DNA of 64,000 nucleotides from Ancylobacter polymorphus (GCF_022836935.1 NZ_CP083239.1:930001-994000), one strand, 5' to 3'. Shown: positions 39,534 through 48,415, counted from the first letter of the stretch. The notes: generated from the sequence alone by a model not told the origin. Program-made: numbers and translations.

Positions 39534-41026
39534 GAAGGGCGCCCTTCGAGGCGGCGATAGAGATCGCGGTAGCGGGCATAGCCGGCGGCATAGATCGCGG
39601 CGGAAGCGGGGTTGGGCTGCAAGATCTCGTCCTGCGCGACAAAGCGGGAAATGCCGCCCCACTCCGCCGCGCCGATGCCCACCGCCGCTGTCCAGGCCGC
39701 GCCGAGCGAGGAGCCCGGGTGCCCCTTCAGCCGGTGCACAGGCTGCTGCAGCACATCCGCGACGATCTGCATCCACACCCGCGAATTCGAGCCGCCATCG
39801 GACACCAGCACGCGGCCGGCGCTGTGGCCCATATCGCGCAGCACCTCGACATGGTGGGCGCAGGCATAGGCATAGCCTTCCAGCAGCGCCCGCCAGACAT
39901 GGCCGATATCATGCGAGAGGGTGAGCCCGTCGATGACCCCGCGCGCGGCGGGGTCGTGGATCGGCGTCTTCTCGCCGAGGAAATAGGGCAGCACAGTCAG
40001 CCCGTCCGCGCCGGCCGGGCGCGCCTCGGCGAGCGTGTCGAGATGCTGGTGCAGGCTGAGCCCGGCTTTCTCGGCGGCCGCCGCCTCGCCGCCAGCGAAA
40101 TTGCGCACGAACCAGTTCAGCCCCGAGCCGCCGGTCGCCATGCAGCCATTGGGCATATAGAGGCCGGGAATGAGGTGATAGTCGAGATAGAGGCGCGGGT
40201 CCGGCTTCACCTGGTCGGTAGCGACGAGAACGTCGATGGCGCCGCCGAACTTCAAAAGGATGTCGCCTCGCTGGGTGACGCCGGCGCCGAGCGCCGAGGC
40301 GATCATGTCCGCCGCGCCGCCGATGACCGGCGTGCCGACCGCAAGCCCGGTGGCCGCCGCGCCCTGCGGCGAGACATGGCCCATCACCTCATGCGAGGCG
40401 GTCTTGCGCGGGATGGCGCTGCGGGGAATGCCCGCCCAGGCCACGAGATCGTCGTCGATGGCGTGGCGGGAAACATCGACGAAGCCGGCCTCCAGCGCCC
40501 AGTTCTGTTCCACCGCCCGTTCGCCGGTGAGGCGCCAGTTCACGTAATCATAGGAGCCGAACACGGTGGCGATGCGCGCGAACACGTCAGGCTCATGCCG
40601 GGCGATCCAGCGCAGCTTGGCGGTGACGAGCTGCTGGTTGATGCCGTTGCCGGCCTTGGCGATGAAGGCGGCCTCGTCGCGCTCGGCCCGCAGTTCCGCC
40701 ACTTCCGCCCCGCAGCGCCCGTCGCTCTGCTGGATGGAGGGGCGCAGGAGGGTGCCCGCCTCGTCCAGCAGCACCACGGCCGGCAGCATGCCGGTGACGC
40801 CGACGGCGGCAATCTCCGCCGCGTCGATGCCGGCGCGCGCGATGAGTTCATGGCTGAGCGCGCAGACATTGGCCCACCATTCGGCGGGGTCTTCCTCCGC
40901 CCAGCCGGCGTGCCGGGAGGTCAGCGTCACCGGCCGCGAGGCGACAGCCAGGATCTCCCCCGGCAGCCGCAGCAGCAGGCCGATGGTGGAGGTGGTGCCG
41001 ATATCGAGGCCGAGGACGCAGCTCAT
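39530..41026 (-). CDS. FGGY-family carbohydrate kinase (xylulokinase-like)
   Basis: A 498-residue sugar kinase. The N-terminal phosphate-1 motif is LGLDIGTTSTIGLLL. GVTGMLPAVVLLD, IQQSDGRCGAEV, a GGAADMIASALGAGV motif and VLVSDGGSNSRVWMQI follow the family order. The closest named relatives are xylulokinases, but members act on many ketoses and polyols. It is the distal partner of the HAD phosphatase gene and lies downstream of the BtpA-family and DeoR genes on the same strand, separated from BtpA by a hairpin. Confidence 0.9.
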   Translation of the reverse strand: MSCVLGLDIGTTSTIGLLLRLPGEILAVASRPVTLTSRHAGWAEEDPAEWWANVCALSHELIARAGIDAAEIAAVGVTGMLPAVVLLDEAGTLLRPSIQQSDGRCGAEVAELRAERDEAAFIAKAGNGINQQLVTAKLRWIARHEPDVFARIATVFGSYDYVNWRLTGERAVEQNWALEAGFVDVSRHAIDDDLVAWAGIPRSAIPRKTASHEVMGHVSPQGAAATGLAVGTPVIGGAADMIASALGAGVTQRGDILLKFGGAIDVLVATDQVKPDPRLYLDYHLIPGLYMPNGCMATGGSGLNWFVRNFAGGEAAAAEKAGLSLHQHLDTLAEARPAGADGLTVLPYFLGEKTPIHDPAARGVIDGLTLSHDIGHVWRALLEGYAYACAHHVEVLRDMGHSAGRVLVSDGGSNSRVWMQIVADVLQQPVHRLKGHPGSSLGAAWTAAVGIGAAEWGGISRFVAQDEILQPNPASAAIYAAGYARYRDLYRRLEGRPS

Positions 41027-41071
41027 CGTGAAGACCTCATCGTGGCGCGCGGCCGCGTGGGGGTGAGGCAA

Positions 41072-41111
41072 GCCTCATCCCGGCACGGAGCGCGCCGTGC
41101 CGGGATGAGGC
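41072..41111. repeat. Perfect inverted repeat between BtpA-like and FGGY kinase genes
   Basis: Arms 41072-41088 and 41095-41111 form a 17-bp perfect stem with a 6-base loop (GCCTCATCCCGGCAC arm). The GCCTCATCCCGG core resembles the CCTCAT...ATGAGG ends of the repeat at 32709-32799. It lies 18 bases after the BtpA-like stop. No T tract follows on the minus strand, so it is more likely a REP-type element or mRNA stabiliser than a full terminator. Confidence 0.7.
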
Positions 41112-41128
41112 CAGGCTGAAGGTTCAGA

Positions 41129-41929
41129 TCAGCGGATGGAATTCACCACATCCATGAAGCGCGACACGCGCGCCTGCTCCACCGCATTCCAGGTGTTGCC
41201 GTCGACCTTGAAATGCGTGCCAATGACGACGCCCGAGGCGACCGAGAAGATGTCGCGGATATTGTCGATATTGACGCCGGTATTGGCGAAGATCGGCACG
41301 TCCTTCACCGTCTCGGCCACCTTCTTCAGGTGCGACTGGTCGGCCGGCTGGCCGGTGATGGGGCCGGAAACCAGGATGGCGTCGGCGAGCGAGGAGAACA
41401 CCGCGCTCTTGGCCCGCAGCTCGATCGGCCGCTGGTCGAGCGAATGGGCGAACTCGGCATTGATGTTGAACAGCATCTTCATGTCGTCGCGCTTGAGGTC
41501 GTGGCGCAGCCGCGCCGCCTCGGCGCAGTTCGGCTCCCACAGGCCCATGTCGGAGGCGAACAGGCCGGTGAAGATCTCGCGCACGAAGCTCGCGCCGGTG
41601 ACGGCGCCGATGGCGACGGTGGCGACGGGGTCCCAGAGATAATTGACGCCGAACGGCACTTTCAGGCTGGGCTTCACAGCCTGCACGATGGCGGACATGG
41701 CGGCGATGGAGGCGGGCGAGCCCTTGAAGACGTAGGGACGGTCGTTTTCATTGCCGAACATGATGGCGTCGACGCCGCCGGCCTGCAGCTTCTCGACATC
41801 GGCGAGCACGCCCTCGATCAGCTTGTCGAGGCCGCCATCGGCGTCATAGAGCGGCGCACCGGGCAGGGCACCGATATGGGCCATGGCGATGACGACCTTC
41901 TTCTTGGCGCCGAAACACTCGAAAACCAT
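41129..41929 (-). CDS. BtpA/SgcQ-family protein
   Basis: A 266-residue TIM-barrel-like protein of the BtpA family. Recognisable segments are AMAHIGALPGAPLYD, GVDAIMFGNENDRPY, VPFGVNYLWDPVATVAIG, and FANTGVNIDNI near the C-terminus. The cyanobacterial founder affects photosystem I biogenesis, but enterobacterial SgcQ sits in a sugar operon, and this protein is likewise with a sugar kinase, HAD phosphatase and DeoR regulator. No reaction is established for the family; an aldolase- or epimerase-like activity on a sugar phosphate is only a guess. Confidence 0.85.
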   Translation of the reverse strand: MVFECFGAKKKVVIAMAHIGALPGAPLYDADGGLDKLIEGVLADVEKLQAGGVDAIMFGNENDRPYVFKGSPASIAAMSAIVQAVKPSLKVPFGVNYLWDPVATVAIGAVTGASFVREIFTGLFASDMGLWEPNCAEAARLRHDLKRDDMKMLFNINAEFAHSLDQRPIELRAKSAVFSSLADAILVSGPITGQPADQSHLKKVAETVKDVPIFANTGVNIDNIRDIFSVASGVVIGTHFKVDGNTWNAVEQARVSRFMDVVNSIR

Positions 41930-41965
41930 TGCAACTCTCCTTGAGGGGACGGCGCGCGCGGCGCC

Positions 41966-42829
41966 TCACTGTCCGGCGGCGGGCGGCGCGAGCCGCACCT
42001 CGACACGCGCCGCGGCGAGGGCGGCGGCGATGCGCGGGGGCGGCTCGGCGTCGGTGATAAGCAGGTTGATGTCGGCGAGCGTGCCGACCTGGACCAGCGA
42101 CATGCGCTGGAACTTGGCGCTGTCGCACAAAAGGATCTTGAACCCCGACCGGCGCAGATAGACGCGCTTCATGTCGGTGTCCTCGAAGGAATAGTCGAAG
42201 AAGCCTTCCGCCGTCATGCCCGACGTGCCGAGCACGGCGACATCGAACCACAGCTTCTCGAACTGGGCGACGGCGGTGGGGCCCCACACCGACATCTCTT
42301 CCGGGCGCACCCGGCCGCCGGCGACATAGACTTCCGGCGCGCCGCCATCGAGATGGGCAGAGACGCGCAGGCTGTTGGTGAAGACCTTGAGATGGTCCGC
42401 CTCGCGCAGATGCCCGGCCATCAGATAGGTGGTGGTGCCGACATCGATGGCGCAGGTGCGGTAGCCGCTCACAATGCTGGCGGCGCAGGCGGCGATGGCG
42501 GATTTGGCCTCGCTGCCGCGGCGCAGTCGGGCCTCAAAACGCGGCTCCTCGCTGTCCATGGCGACGCTGCTGGCCGGCGTCTCCGCCAGCACCGCCCCGC
42601 CATGCACACGAAGCAGCCGCCCGTCGCGCTCCAGCTCCAGCAGGTCGCGACGGATGGTCATGTCGGACACGCCGAGTTCGGTCGCGAGAGCCGCGACGCC
42701 GACGGAACCGGCGGCGGCGAGATGATCCAGAATCCGGGCGTGGCGTACATGCGAGAGCGGGCGCGGACGGTCCTCGCCGGCCGGCGGCTCGGCCAGGACA
42801 CTCTCTCGGTAGGACACATCGTCGGCCAT
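41966..42829 (-). CDS. DeoR-family transcriptional regulator
   Basis: A 287-residue regulator. The winged helix is at about residues 30-85 (LATELGVSDMTIRRDLLEL, then LRVHGGAVL). The sensor domain includes CAIDVGTTTYLMAGHL and ILLCDSAKFQRMSL. It is divergent from the SDR gene; the 161-bp gap has an inverted repeat at 42947-42964 that could be its operator. It likely controls both the BtpA-FGGY-HAD arm and the SDR-ABC arm, with a sugar phosphate as inducer. Confidence 0.92.
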   Translation of the reverse strand: MADDVSYRESVLAEPPAGEDRPRPLSHVRHARILDHLAAAGSVGVAALATELGVSDMTIRRDLLELERDGRLLRVHGGAVLAETPASSVAMDSEEPRFEARLRRGSEAKSAIAACAASIVSGYRTCAIDVGTTTYLMAGHLREADHLKVFTNSLRVSAHLDGGAPEVYVAGGRVRPEEMSVWGPTAVAQFEKLWFDVAVLGTSGMTAEGFFDYSFEDTDMKRVYLRRSGFKILLCDSAKFQRMSLVQVGTLADINLLITDAEPPPRIAAALAAARVEVRLAPPAAGQ

Positions 42830-42946
42830 CGCTTACCCCTGCCTGATCGCGGTTCCCTCGCAGAGGAGCGGATTCGCGGCCGGTCGGCCAATCCTGTTTA
42901 ACCCAGGACTCGCACAAGATCAAACACAACAACACACTTGATGTGC

Positions 42947-42964
42947 GCTTATGTTCATATAAGC
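42947..42964. promoter_or_regulatory. Candidate operator, inverted repeat GCTTAT-N6-ATAAGC
   Basis: Perfect 6-bp arms with a GTTCAT spacer, 27 bases upstream of the SDR start codon in the divergent DeoR-SDR gap. The surroundings (42915-42960) are AT-rich and contain ACACAA-type repeats. Position and symmetry suit a repressor site for the adjacent DeoR protein; unproven. Confidence 0.4.
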
Positions 42965-42990
42965 TACCCCGCGAACATGAGGAGCCCCGC

Positions 42991-43797
42991 ATGAACCCGC
43001 CCGCGCCTTCCGCCCCCGCCCCGGCCTATTACGAGCTCAAGGGCCGCCTCGCCTTCGTGACCGGCGGCGCCACCGGCATCGGGCGGGCGATTGCCGTCGC
43101 GCTGGCCCGGCAGGGCGTGCGGGTCGCCGTCGGCGACATCAACCTCGCGGCGGCGCAGGAGACGGCAGCCACGCTCGGCGAAGGGGCCCTCGCGGTCGAG
43201 GTGGATGTGCGCAAGCGCGCCTCGGTCGAGGCCGCCTTCGCGCAGGTGCTGGACGGGCTGGGGGGCTGCGACCTGCTGGTCGCCAATGCGGGCGTCTCCA
43301 CCATGCGCGGCGCGCTGGACCTGACCGACGAGGAATGGGACTTCAATTTCGACGTCAACACCCGCGGCGTCTTCCTCACCAACCAGATCGCCGCCCGCCA
43401 CTTCGTGGCGCAGGGCAAGGGCTGCATCGTCAACACCGCCTCGCTCGCCGCCAAGGTCGGCGCCCCCTTCCTCGCGCACTACTCCGCCTCGAAATTCGCC
43501 GTGCTCGGCTGGACGCAGGCGCTGGCGCGCGAACTCGCCCCCAAGGGCATCCGCGTCAACGCCGTGTGCCCCGGCTTCGTCGCCACGGGCATGCAGTCGC
43601 GTGAGGTGGAGTGGGAGGCCAGCCTGCGCGGCGTGAACCCGCAGCGCGTGATCGACGACTACATCGCCCAGACCCCGCTTGGCCGGCTGGAAGTGCCGGA
43701 AGACGTGGCCGATGTCGTGGTGTTCCTCGCCTCGGAACAGGCCCGGTTCATGACCGGACAGGGCGTCAACGTCACCGGCGGCGTCTACACGACCTGA
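42991..43797 (+). CDS. Short-chain dehydrogenase/reductase (polyol dehydrogenase-like)
   Basis: A 268-residue NAD(P)-dependent oxidoreductase. The cofactor motif is VTGGATGIGRAIAV, acidic D in VAVGDINLAA (favours NAD), NAG in VANAGVSTM, and the catalytic Ser and Tyr/Lys are in NTASLAAK and HYSASKFAV. The C-terminus (MTGQGVNVTGGVYTT) is typical. The ATG at 42991 follows ATGAGGAGCCC. It precedes a sugar-type ABC importer and is divergent from a DeoR gene, so oxidation of an imported polyol before the FGGY kinase step is a reasonable proposal. Confidence 0.9.
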   Translation: MNPPAPSAPAPAYYELKGRLAFVTGGATGIGRAIAVALARQGVRVAVGDINLAAAQETAATLGEGALAVEVDVRKRASVEAAFAQVLDGLGGCDLLVANAGVSTMRGALDLTDEEWDFNFDVNTRGVFLTNQIAARHFVAQGKGCIVNTASLAAKVGAPFLAHYSASKFAVLGWTQALARELAPKGIRVNAVCPGFVATGMQSREVEWEASLRGVNPQRVIDDYIAQTPLGRLEVPEDVADVVVFLASEQARFMTGQGVNVTGGVYTT

Positions 43798-43970
43798 GCG
43801 CGCCCGCCGCGCGGCGTGATCGATTTTCATGCGCCCGCGTTTGAATTAGCACTTGCGGTGTTCGTTTTTGTCCGATTACACTCCGCCCGCCGACGGCGCA
43901 CCGGGCGGAGTTTTCCTCCTCCCCCCGCACCCGAGGCCGGGGCCCGGCCCCGATGGGCAAAGGATCGCTG

Positions 43971-45122
43971 ATGTCGTCGATCGAACTCGATCATGTCTCC
44001 AAGCTCTACGCCAACGGCGCCTATGGCGTCCGCGACGTGGACCTTTCCGTTGGAGAAGGCGAGTTCGTGATCTTCCTCGGCCCTTCGGGCTGCGGAAAAT
44101 CGACGACACTGCGCATGATCGCCGGGCTGGAAAGCATCACCTCGGGCGATCTGCGCATCGCCGGGCGCAGCGTCAACAACGTGCCCCCGCGCGACCGCAA
44201 CATCGCCGTCGTGTTCCAGTCCTACGCGCTCTACCCGCATATGAGCGTGCGCGAGAATATGGGCTTCGGCCTCAAGATGCGCGGCGTCGCCCGCCCCGTG
44301 ATCGACGAGAAGATCCGCGAGGCGGCGGGGCTGCTCGGCCTCACCCCCTATCTCGACCGCAAGCCCGCCGCGCTCTCCGGCGGCCAGCGCCAGCGCGTGG
44401 CGCTCGGCCGCGCCATCGTCCGCGATCCCGTCGCCTTCCTGCTCGACGAGCCGCTGTCCAATCTCGACGCCCAGCTGCGGGCGGAGATGCGGCTCGAACT
44501 CGTCAAGCTGCACCGCCGGCTGGGCCGCACTATCGTTCACGTTACCCATGATCAGGTCGAGGCGATGACCATGGGCGACCGCATCTGCATCATGCGTGAC
44601 GGCCGGATGATCCAGGTCGGCCGGCCGCTCGATGTCTATGCCGACCCGGTGGACACGTTCGTCGCCCGCTTCCTCGCCACCCCGCCGATGAACCTGCTGC
44701 CCGCCCGGCTGGAGGCGCGCGGCGACACCCTCGTGGTGGTCGGCGACGGCTTTGAGGTCGAGGTGCCGGAGCGCCACCGTGCCGCCTATGCGCCCGTCGC
44801 CGGGCGCGAGGTGATTTTCGGCCTGCGCCCGGAAGACCTGCACGAGGCGCCGCAGCCCGGCTACGCGCCGATCGAGGTCAGCGTCGTGGCGATGGAAGCG
44901 CTCGGCGTCGAGAATATTCTGGTCGGGCAGATCGGGACGGGCGAGGCCGGTGGCGGGTTCGCGGGCAAGCCGCAGGAAATTTCCGCCCGGCTGTCGCGTC
45001 ATTTCACGGCGCCGGTGGGCGCGCGCGTGCCGCTCTATCTCGATCCGCGCCCCATGCACCTGTTCGACAAGGAGACGACGCGGGCCTTCCCCCGCCCCAG
45101 CCTCCGCCTCGGTCAGAACTGA
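43971..45122 (+). CDS. MalK/UgpC-like ABC importer ATPase
   Basis: ATPase of 383 residues with full catalytic set. Walker A is GPSGCGKSTT, Q-loop VFQSYALYP, signature LSGGQRQR, Walker B FLLDEPLSNLD, and the switch histidine is in HVTHDQVEA. A C-terminal TOBE-type regulatory domain follows (IFGLRPEDLHEAP). The ATG at 43971 is preceded by AAAGGATCGCTG and preferred over an in-frame ATG 18 bases upstream. One ATPase serves two permeases here, unlike the paired-ATPase systems in the left part of the window. Confidence 0.94.
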   Translation: MSSIELDHVSKLYANGAYGVRDVDLSVGEGEFVIFLGPSGCGKSTTLRMIAGLESITSGDLRIAGRSVNNVPPRDRNIAVVFQSYALYPHMSVRENMGFGLKMRGVARPVIDEKIREAAGLLGLTPYLDRKPAALSGGQRQRVALGRAIVRDPVAFLLDEPLSNLDAQLRAEMRLELVKLHRRLGRTIVHVTHDQVEAMTMGDRICIMRDGRMIQVGRPLDVYADPVDTFVARFLATPPMNLLPARLEARGDTLVVVGDGFEVEVPERHRAAYAPVAGREVIFGLRPEDLHEAPQPGYAPIEVSVVAMEALGVENILVGQIGTGEAGGGFAGKPQEISARLSRHFTAPVGARVPLYLDPRPMHLFDKETTRAFPRPSLRLGQN

Positions 45123-45135
45123 GGGAGGGGGCGGC

Positions 45136-45933
45136 ATGCGGCGCATCGGACTTCATCTTGGACTTCTCTTCGCCTGCGCCGTCATCCTCGTGCCACTGCT
45201 CTGGGTCATCCGCACCAGCCTGCTGCCCGAGCACCTGTCCTATTCGCCGGAACTGATGCCGGCGGTGACGCTCGACAATTACGTCGCCCTGTTCACCTCC
45301 ACCCGCTACGGCCAGTCCTATCTCAACAGCCTGATCGTCGCCTTCGGCTCGGTGGTGGTGGCGCTGCCCTTCGCGGCGATGACCGGCTATGCCTTCGCCC
45401 GGTTCAAGACCAGCGGCCGGGCCGGGCGCTTCGCCGTGCTGGCGACGCAGATGCTGCCCCCCGTCGCCATCGTGCTGCCGGCCTTCGCGCTGCTGCGCAC
45501 GGTGGGACTCACCAATTCGCTCACCGGCCTCATCATCGTCTATGCGGCGGTGAATCTGCCCTTCCTGATCTGGATCCTCATGGGGTTCTTCGAGGGCATT
45601 CCGGTCGATCTCGAATGGGCGGCGCAGACCGACGGCGCCACCGCCTGGGGGGCGTTCTGGCGCATCGTGCTGCCGGTCTCGCTGCCCGGCATCGCCGCCG
45701 CCGGCGTGCTCGGCTTCATCCTCACCTGGAACGAGTTCCTGTTCGCGCTGGTGCTGAGCGGTCCACAGACCGCGACCGTGCCGGTGGCGCTGGCCGCGCT
45801 CCAGACCTCCAACGGCGTGCAGATTGCCAAGGTGTCGGCCGGCGTCGTGCTCGCCGTGCTGCCGCTGGTGATCGCCTCGCGCTTCATCCAGCGCTTCATC
45901 GTCCAGGGGCTGACCTTCGGCAGCGTGAAGTAA
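45136..45933 (+). CDS. MalG-like ABC importer permease
   Basis: Membrane subunit of 265 residues. The first helix is LGLLFACAVILVPLLWVI, followed by a periplasmic loop (LSYSPELMPAVTLDNYVALF). The docking loop is LEWAAQTDGATAWGAFWRI. The ATG at 45136 has GAGGGAGGGGGCGGC upstream. Within this operon the order is ATPase, MalG-like, binding protein, MalF-like. Confidence 0.93.
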   Translation: MRRIGLHLGLLFACAVILVPLLWVIRTSLLPEHLSYSPELMPAVTLDNYVALFTSTRYGQSYLNSLIVAFGSVVVALPFAAMTGYAFARFKTSGRAGRFAVLATQMLPPVAIVLPAFALLRTVGLTNSLTGLIIVYAAVNLPFLIWILMGFFEGIPVDLEWAAQTDGATAWGAFWRIVLPVSLPGIAAAGVLGFILTWNEFLFALVLSGPQTATVPVALAALQTSNGVQIAKVSAGVVLAVLPLVIASRFIQRFIVQGLTFGSVK

Positions 45934-46011
45934 GCGTGCCTTCCGCCGCGCCCATTCGGGCGCGCGCCAACGAGGCGGGCAAAGCCCGCTCCAGAGGAAC
46001 AGGAGAACGAG

Positions 46012-47289
46012 ATGCAGTTTAGGTGTAGCCTCAAGGCGGCGCTGCTCGGCGCCACCCTGCTCGCGACGGCCGGTGCGGCGCAGGCGCAGAACGTGACCCT
46101 GCGCGCGCTGATGGAAGACGTGCCGGAGACGCAGATCATCGAGAAGCTGCTGCCGGAATTCGAGAAGGAGACCGGCATCAAGGTCGAATTCGAGAAGATC
46201 GGCTATGGCGACATGCACGACAAGCTGGTCGCCCAGCTCGTCTCGCCGGAGAGCTATTACAACCTGCTCGAAGTCGACTTCCTCTGGGCGGGCGAATTCC
46301 CCGCCGCCGGCTGGCTGGAAGACCTCAACCCCTACATCGCCAAGTCCGGCTTCGACCTGAAACCGTTCATCCCGTCCATGCTGGACCTGCTCGGCCAGAC
46401 AAAGGACGCGACGCCGATCCTGCCCATGTACAATTACTCCATGGGCCTGATCTACCGCACCGATCTGCTCAACGACGCCAAGATCAAGGCGGACTACAAG
46501 GCCAAGACCGGCAAGGAGCTGGCTCTGCCGGCCACGCTCGCCGATTATGTTGCGCTCTCCGCCTTCTTCAAGGCCAACACGCCGGTCGTCGGCGCCGCCA
46601 TGCAGGGCCAGCGCGGCGACCCGAATTCGATGGAGTTCTCCAACTACCTGTTCTCCGCCGGCGGCGCCTATCTCGATGCCGACCGCAAGGTGGTGCTCAA
46701 CAGCCCCGCGGGCCTGACCGCGCTGAAGCTCTATGCCGAGAACGTGCAGAAGGGCGCGCAGCAGGGCGCCCTCTCCGCCACGCTCGACGACACGATGCGG
46801 CTGATGTGCGCCGGCGAAGCCTTCAGCATGGTCACCTATTGGTGGATGCTGCCGCAGCTCGACAATGCCGAGAAGTGCCCGAAGGTCGCCGGCAAGCTGG
46901 CGCTCTCCGTCATGCCCGGCGGCCATGGCGAGAGCGGCGGCTGGGGCTGGGGCATCCCGAAGAACACCTCGGATGAATCGAAGGCCGCGGCCTGGAAGTT
47001 CATCGAATGGGTGCAGGGCAAGAAGATCTCCGTCGCCCGCGCCCTGGAAGGCCACGCGCCGGTGCGCTCGGACGTGTTCGAGGATGCGGCGGTGCTGAAG
47101 AAGTACCCGTTCTACAAGACCGGCCTGGAGATCGTCGCCTCCGGCAAGTCGTTCCCCATCTTCGCCTATTCCGCCCAGTATGAGGACGTGCTCGGCGCCC
47201 AGCTCTCGCTCGCCGCCGGCGGGCAGGCCAAGCCCGAGGACGCGCTGAAGGCCGCCGCTGACGGCCTGACCCAGCTGCTCAGCAAGTAA
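46012..47289 (+). CDS. Sugar-type periplasmic binding protein
   Basis: Receptor of 425 residues from carbohydrate family 1. The signal peptide (LKAALLGATLLATAGAAQA) is cleaved before QNVTLRALMED. Typical family segments are EKLLPEFEKETGIKVEFEK, YLFSAGGAYLDADRK and a C-terminal QLSLAAGGQAKPEDALKAAA. The start follows AGGAACAGGAGAACGAG. The ligand is unknown; sugar or polyol is expected from the flanking SDR and kinase genes. It is followed by two tandem hairpins before the last permease gene. Confidence 0.93.
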   Translation: MQFRCSLKAALLGATLLATAGAAQAQNVTLRALMEDVPETQIIEKLLPEFEKETGIKVEFEKIGYGDMHDKLVAQLVSPESYYNLLEVDFLWAGEFPAAGWLEDLNPYIAKSGFDLKPFIPSMLDLLGQTKDATPILPMYNYSMGLIYRTDLLNDAKIKADYKAKTGKELALPATLADYVALSAFFKANTPVVGAAMQGQRGDPNSMEFSNYLFSAGGAYLDADRKVVLNSPAGLTALKLYAENVQKGAQQGALSATLDDTMRLMCAGEAFSMVTYWWMLPQLDNAEKCPKVAGKLALSVMPGGHGESGGWGWGIPKNTSDESKAAAWKFIEWVQGKKISVARALEGHAPVRSDVFEDAAVLKKYPFYKTGLEIVASGKSFPIFAYSAQYEDVLGAQLSLAAGGQAKPEDALKAAADGLTQLLSK

Positions 47290-47297
47290 TCCCATCG

Positions 47298-47375
47298 GCC
47301 GGGAACCCTGCGTGAGCCCCGCAGGCTCCCGGCGATACGGCGCGCCAGCCTTCCCCCTCGTCGGCTGGCGCGCCG
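47298..47375 (+). terminator. Tandem hairpins, second terminator-like, between binding protein and permease genes
   Basis: First structure 47298-47333: 7-bp outer stem (GCCGGGA/TCCCGGC) and 6-bp inner stem (CCTGCG/CGCAGG). Second structure 47338-47375: perfect 13-bp stem with a 12-base loop, followed by GTCTCTCTTTT, a fair T-rich tract. Partial termination here would lower expression of the downstream permease relative to the binding protein. Confidence 0.7.
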
Positions 47376-47415
47376 GTCTCTCTTTTCGACGCTTCTGAAG
47401 CAACGGACGACGCGC

Positions 47416-48297
47416 ATGCGCTTTGCGGCACTGGCGGATCGGGACTGGCGCACCGGCTGGGCCTTCGCGGCACCGGGCCTTCTCACGCTGGCCATCGTCA
47501 TGGGTCTGCCGCTGGTCTATGCGGCGCTGATCTCGGTTTCCTCGCTCACCTTGCTGAAGCCGATGCTGCAGCCCTTCACGGGCTTCAAGAACTTCACCAT
47601 CGTGATGAGCGACCCGCTGTTCTGGGACGCTCTGTGGCTGACCATCAAATATTCCGTGGTCACGGTGGCAGGCGAATTCGTGCTCGGGCTCGGTGTCGCC
47701 CTGATGCTGAACCGCGCGGTGACGATGAAGCCGGTTTACTTCGCCATCCTCACCATTCCCATGGCGATGTCGCCGGTGAGCGTGGCGCTGATCTGGCGCA
47801 TGCTGCTGCAACCCAATCTCGGCATCGCCAACCAGGTGATGGAAAGCCTCGGCCTGCCCCGGCTCGACTGGCTCGGCAATGCCGATTTCGCGCTGTGGAC
47901 CATGGCGGCGATCGACATCTGGCAGCAGACCTCGTTCGTCATCCTGATTCTGGCCGCCGGCCTGGCCTCGCTGCCGCGTGATCCCTATGAGGCGGCAGAG
48001 GTGGACGGGGCGACGCCGCTGCAGCAGTTCTGGTACATCACCCTGCCGATGCTGCGGCCGGTGGCGGCGATTGCGGTGATCATCCAGCTGATCAACGAAT
48101 TCCGCACCTATGACCTGCCCTACATTCTGACCAAGGGCGGGCCGGGCAACTCTACCGAGGTGCTGAGCTTCTTCGCCTATCGCCGCGCCTTCCTGGGCCT
48201 GCACCTCAATGAGGGCGCCGCCGCGGCCTTCGTGCTGCTGTTGATCGTGCTCGGCCTGACCGTGCTGTTCTTCGCCACGCTGGAGCGCCGGCGCTGA
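47416..48297 (+). CDS. MalF-like ABC importer permease
   Basis: Membrane subunit of 293 residues. The first helix is near residues 17-38 (FAAPGLLTLAIVMGLPLV), and the docking loop is YEAAEVDGATPLQQFWYI. The segment LPYILTKGGPGNSTEVLSFFAY is standard for sugar permeases. It completes the importer encoded from 43971. It is the last gene of the operon and is convergent with the amidohydrolase gene. Confidence 0.93.
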   Translation: MRFAALADRDWRTGWAFAAPGLLTLAIVMGLPLVYAALISVSSLTLLKPMLQPFTGFKNFTIVMSDPLFWDALWLTIKYSVVTVAGEFVLGLGVALMLNRAVTMKPVYFAILTIPMAMSPVSVALIWRMLLQPNLGIANQVMESLGLPRLDWLGNADFALWTMAAIDIWQQTSFVILILAAGLASLPRDPYEAAEVDGATPLQQFWYITLPMLRPVAAIAVIIQLINEFRTYDLPYILTKGGPGNSTEVLSFFAYRRAFLGLHLNEGAAAAFVLLLIVLGLTVLFFATLERRR

Positions 48298-48363
48298 GAC
48301 GGCGCGAGCGCGCGCCCTTCACGCGAACCGGTATCCAATTCGCTCGAAAACGCTCCACACACG

Positions 48364-48390
48364 AAAAAGGGCGCCCACGCGGGGCGCCCT
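48364..48390 (-). terminator. Rho-independent terminator for the minus-strand amidohydrolase operon
   Basis: A perfect 9-bp stem (48368-48376 with 48382-48390, AGGGCGCCC/GGGCGCCCT) and a 5-base loop. On the minus strand it is followed by TTTTT. It lies 26 bases beyond the amidohydrolase stop and 67 bases beyond the convergent permease stop, so it may also stop plus-strand transcription weakly. Confidence 0.8.
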
Positions 48391-48415
48391 CTCCTCGGTG
48401 CGCAGGGTCGGGGGG

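Noticed and set aside
45004..48204. A 1066-codon open frame on the minus strand opposite the ABC importer genes
   Set aside because: His/Gln/Arg-rich translation without motifs, exactly antisense to well-supported plus-strand transporter genes. A GC-rich codon-bias shadow.
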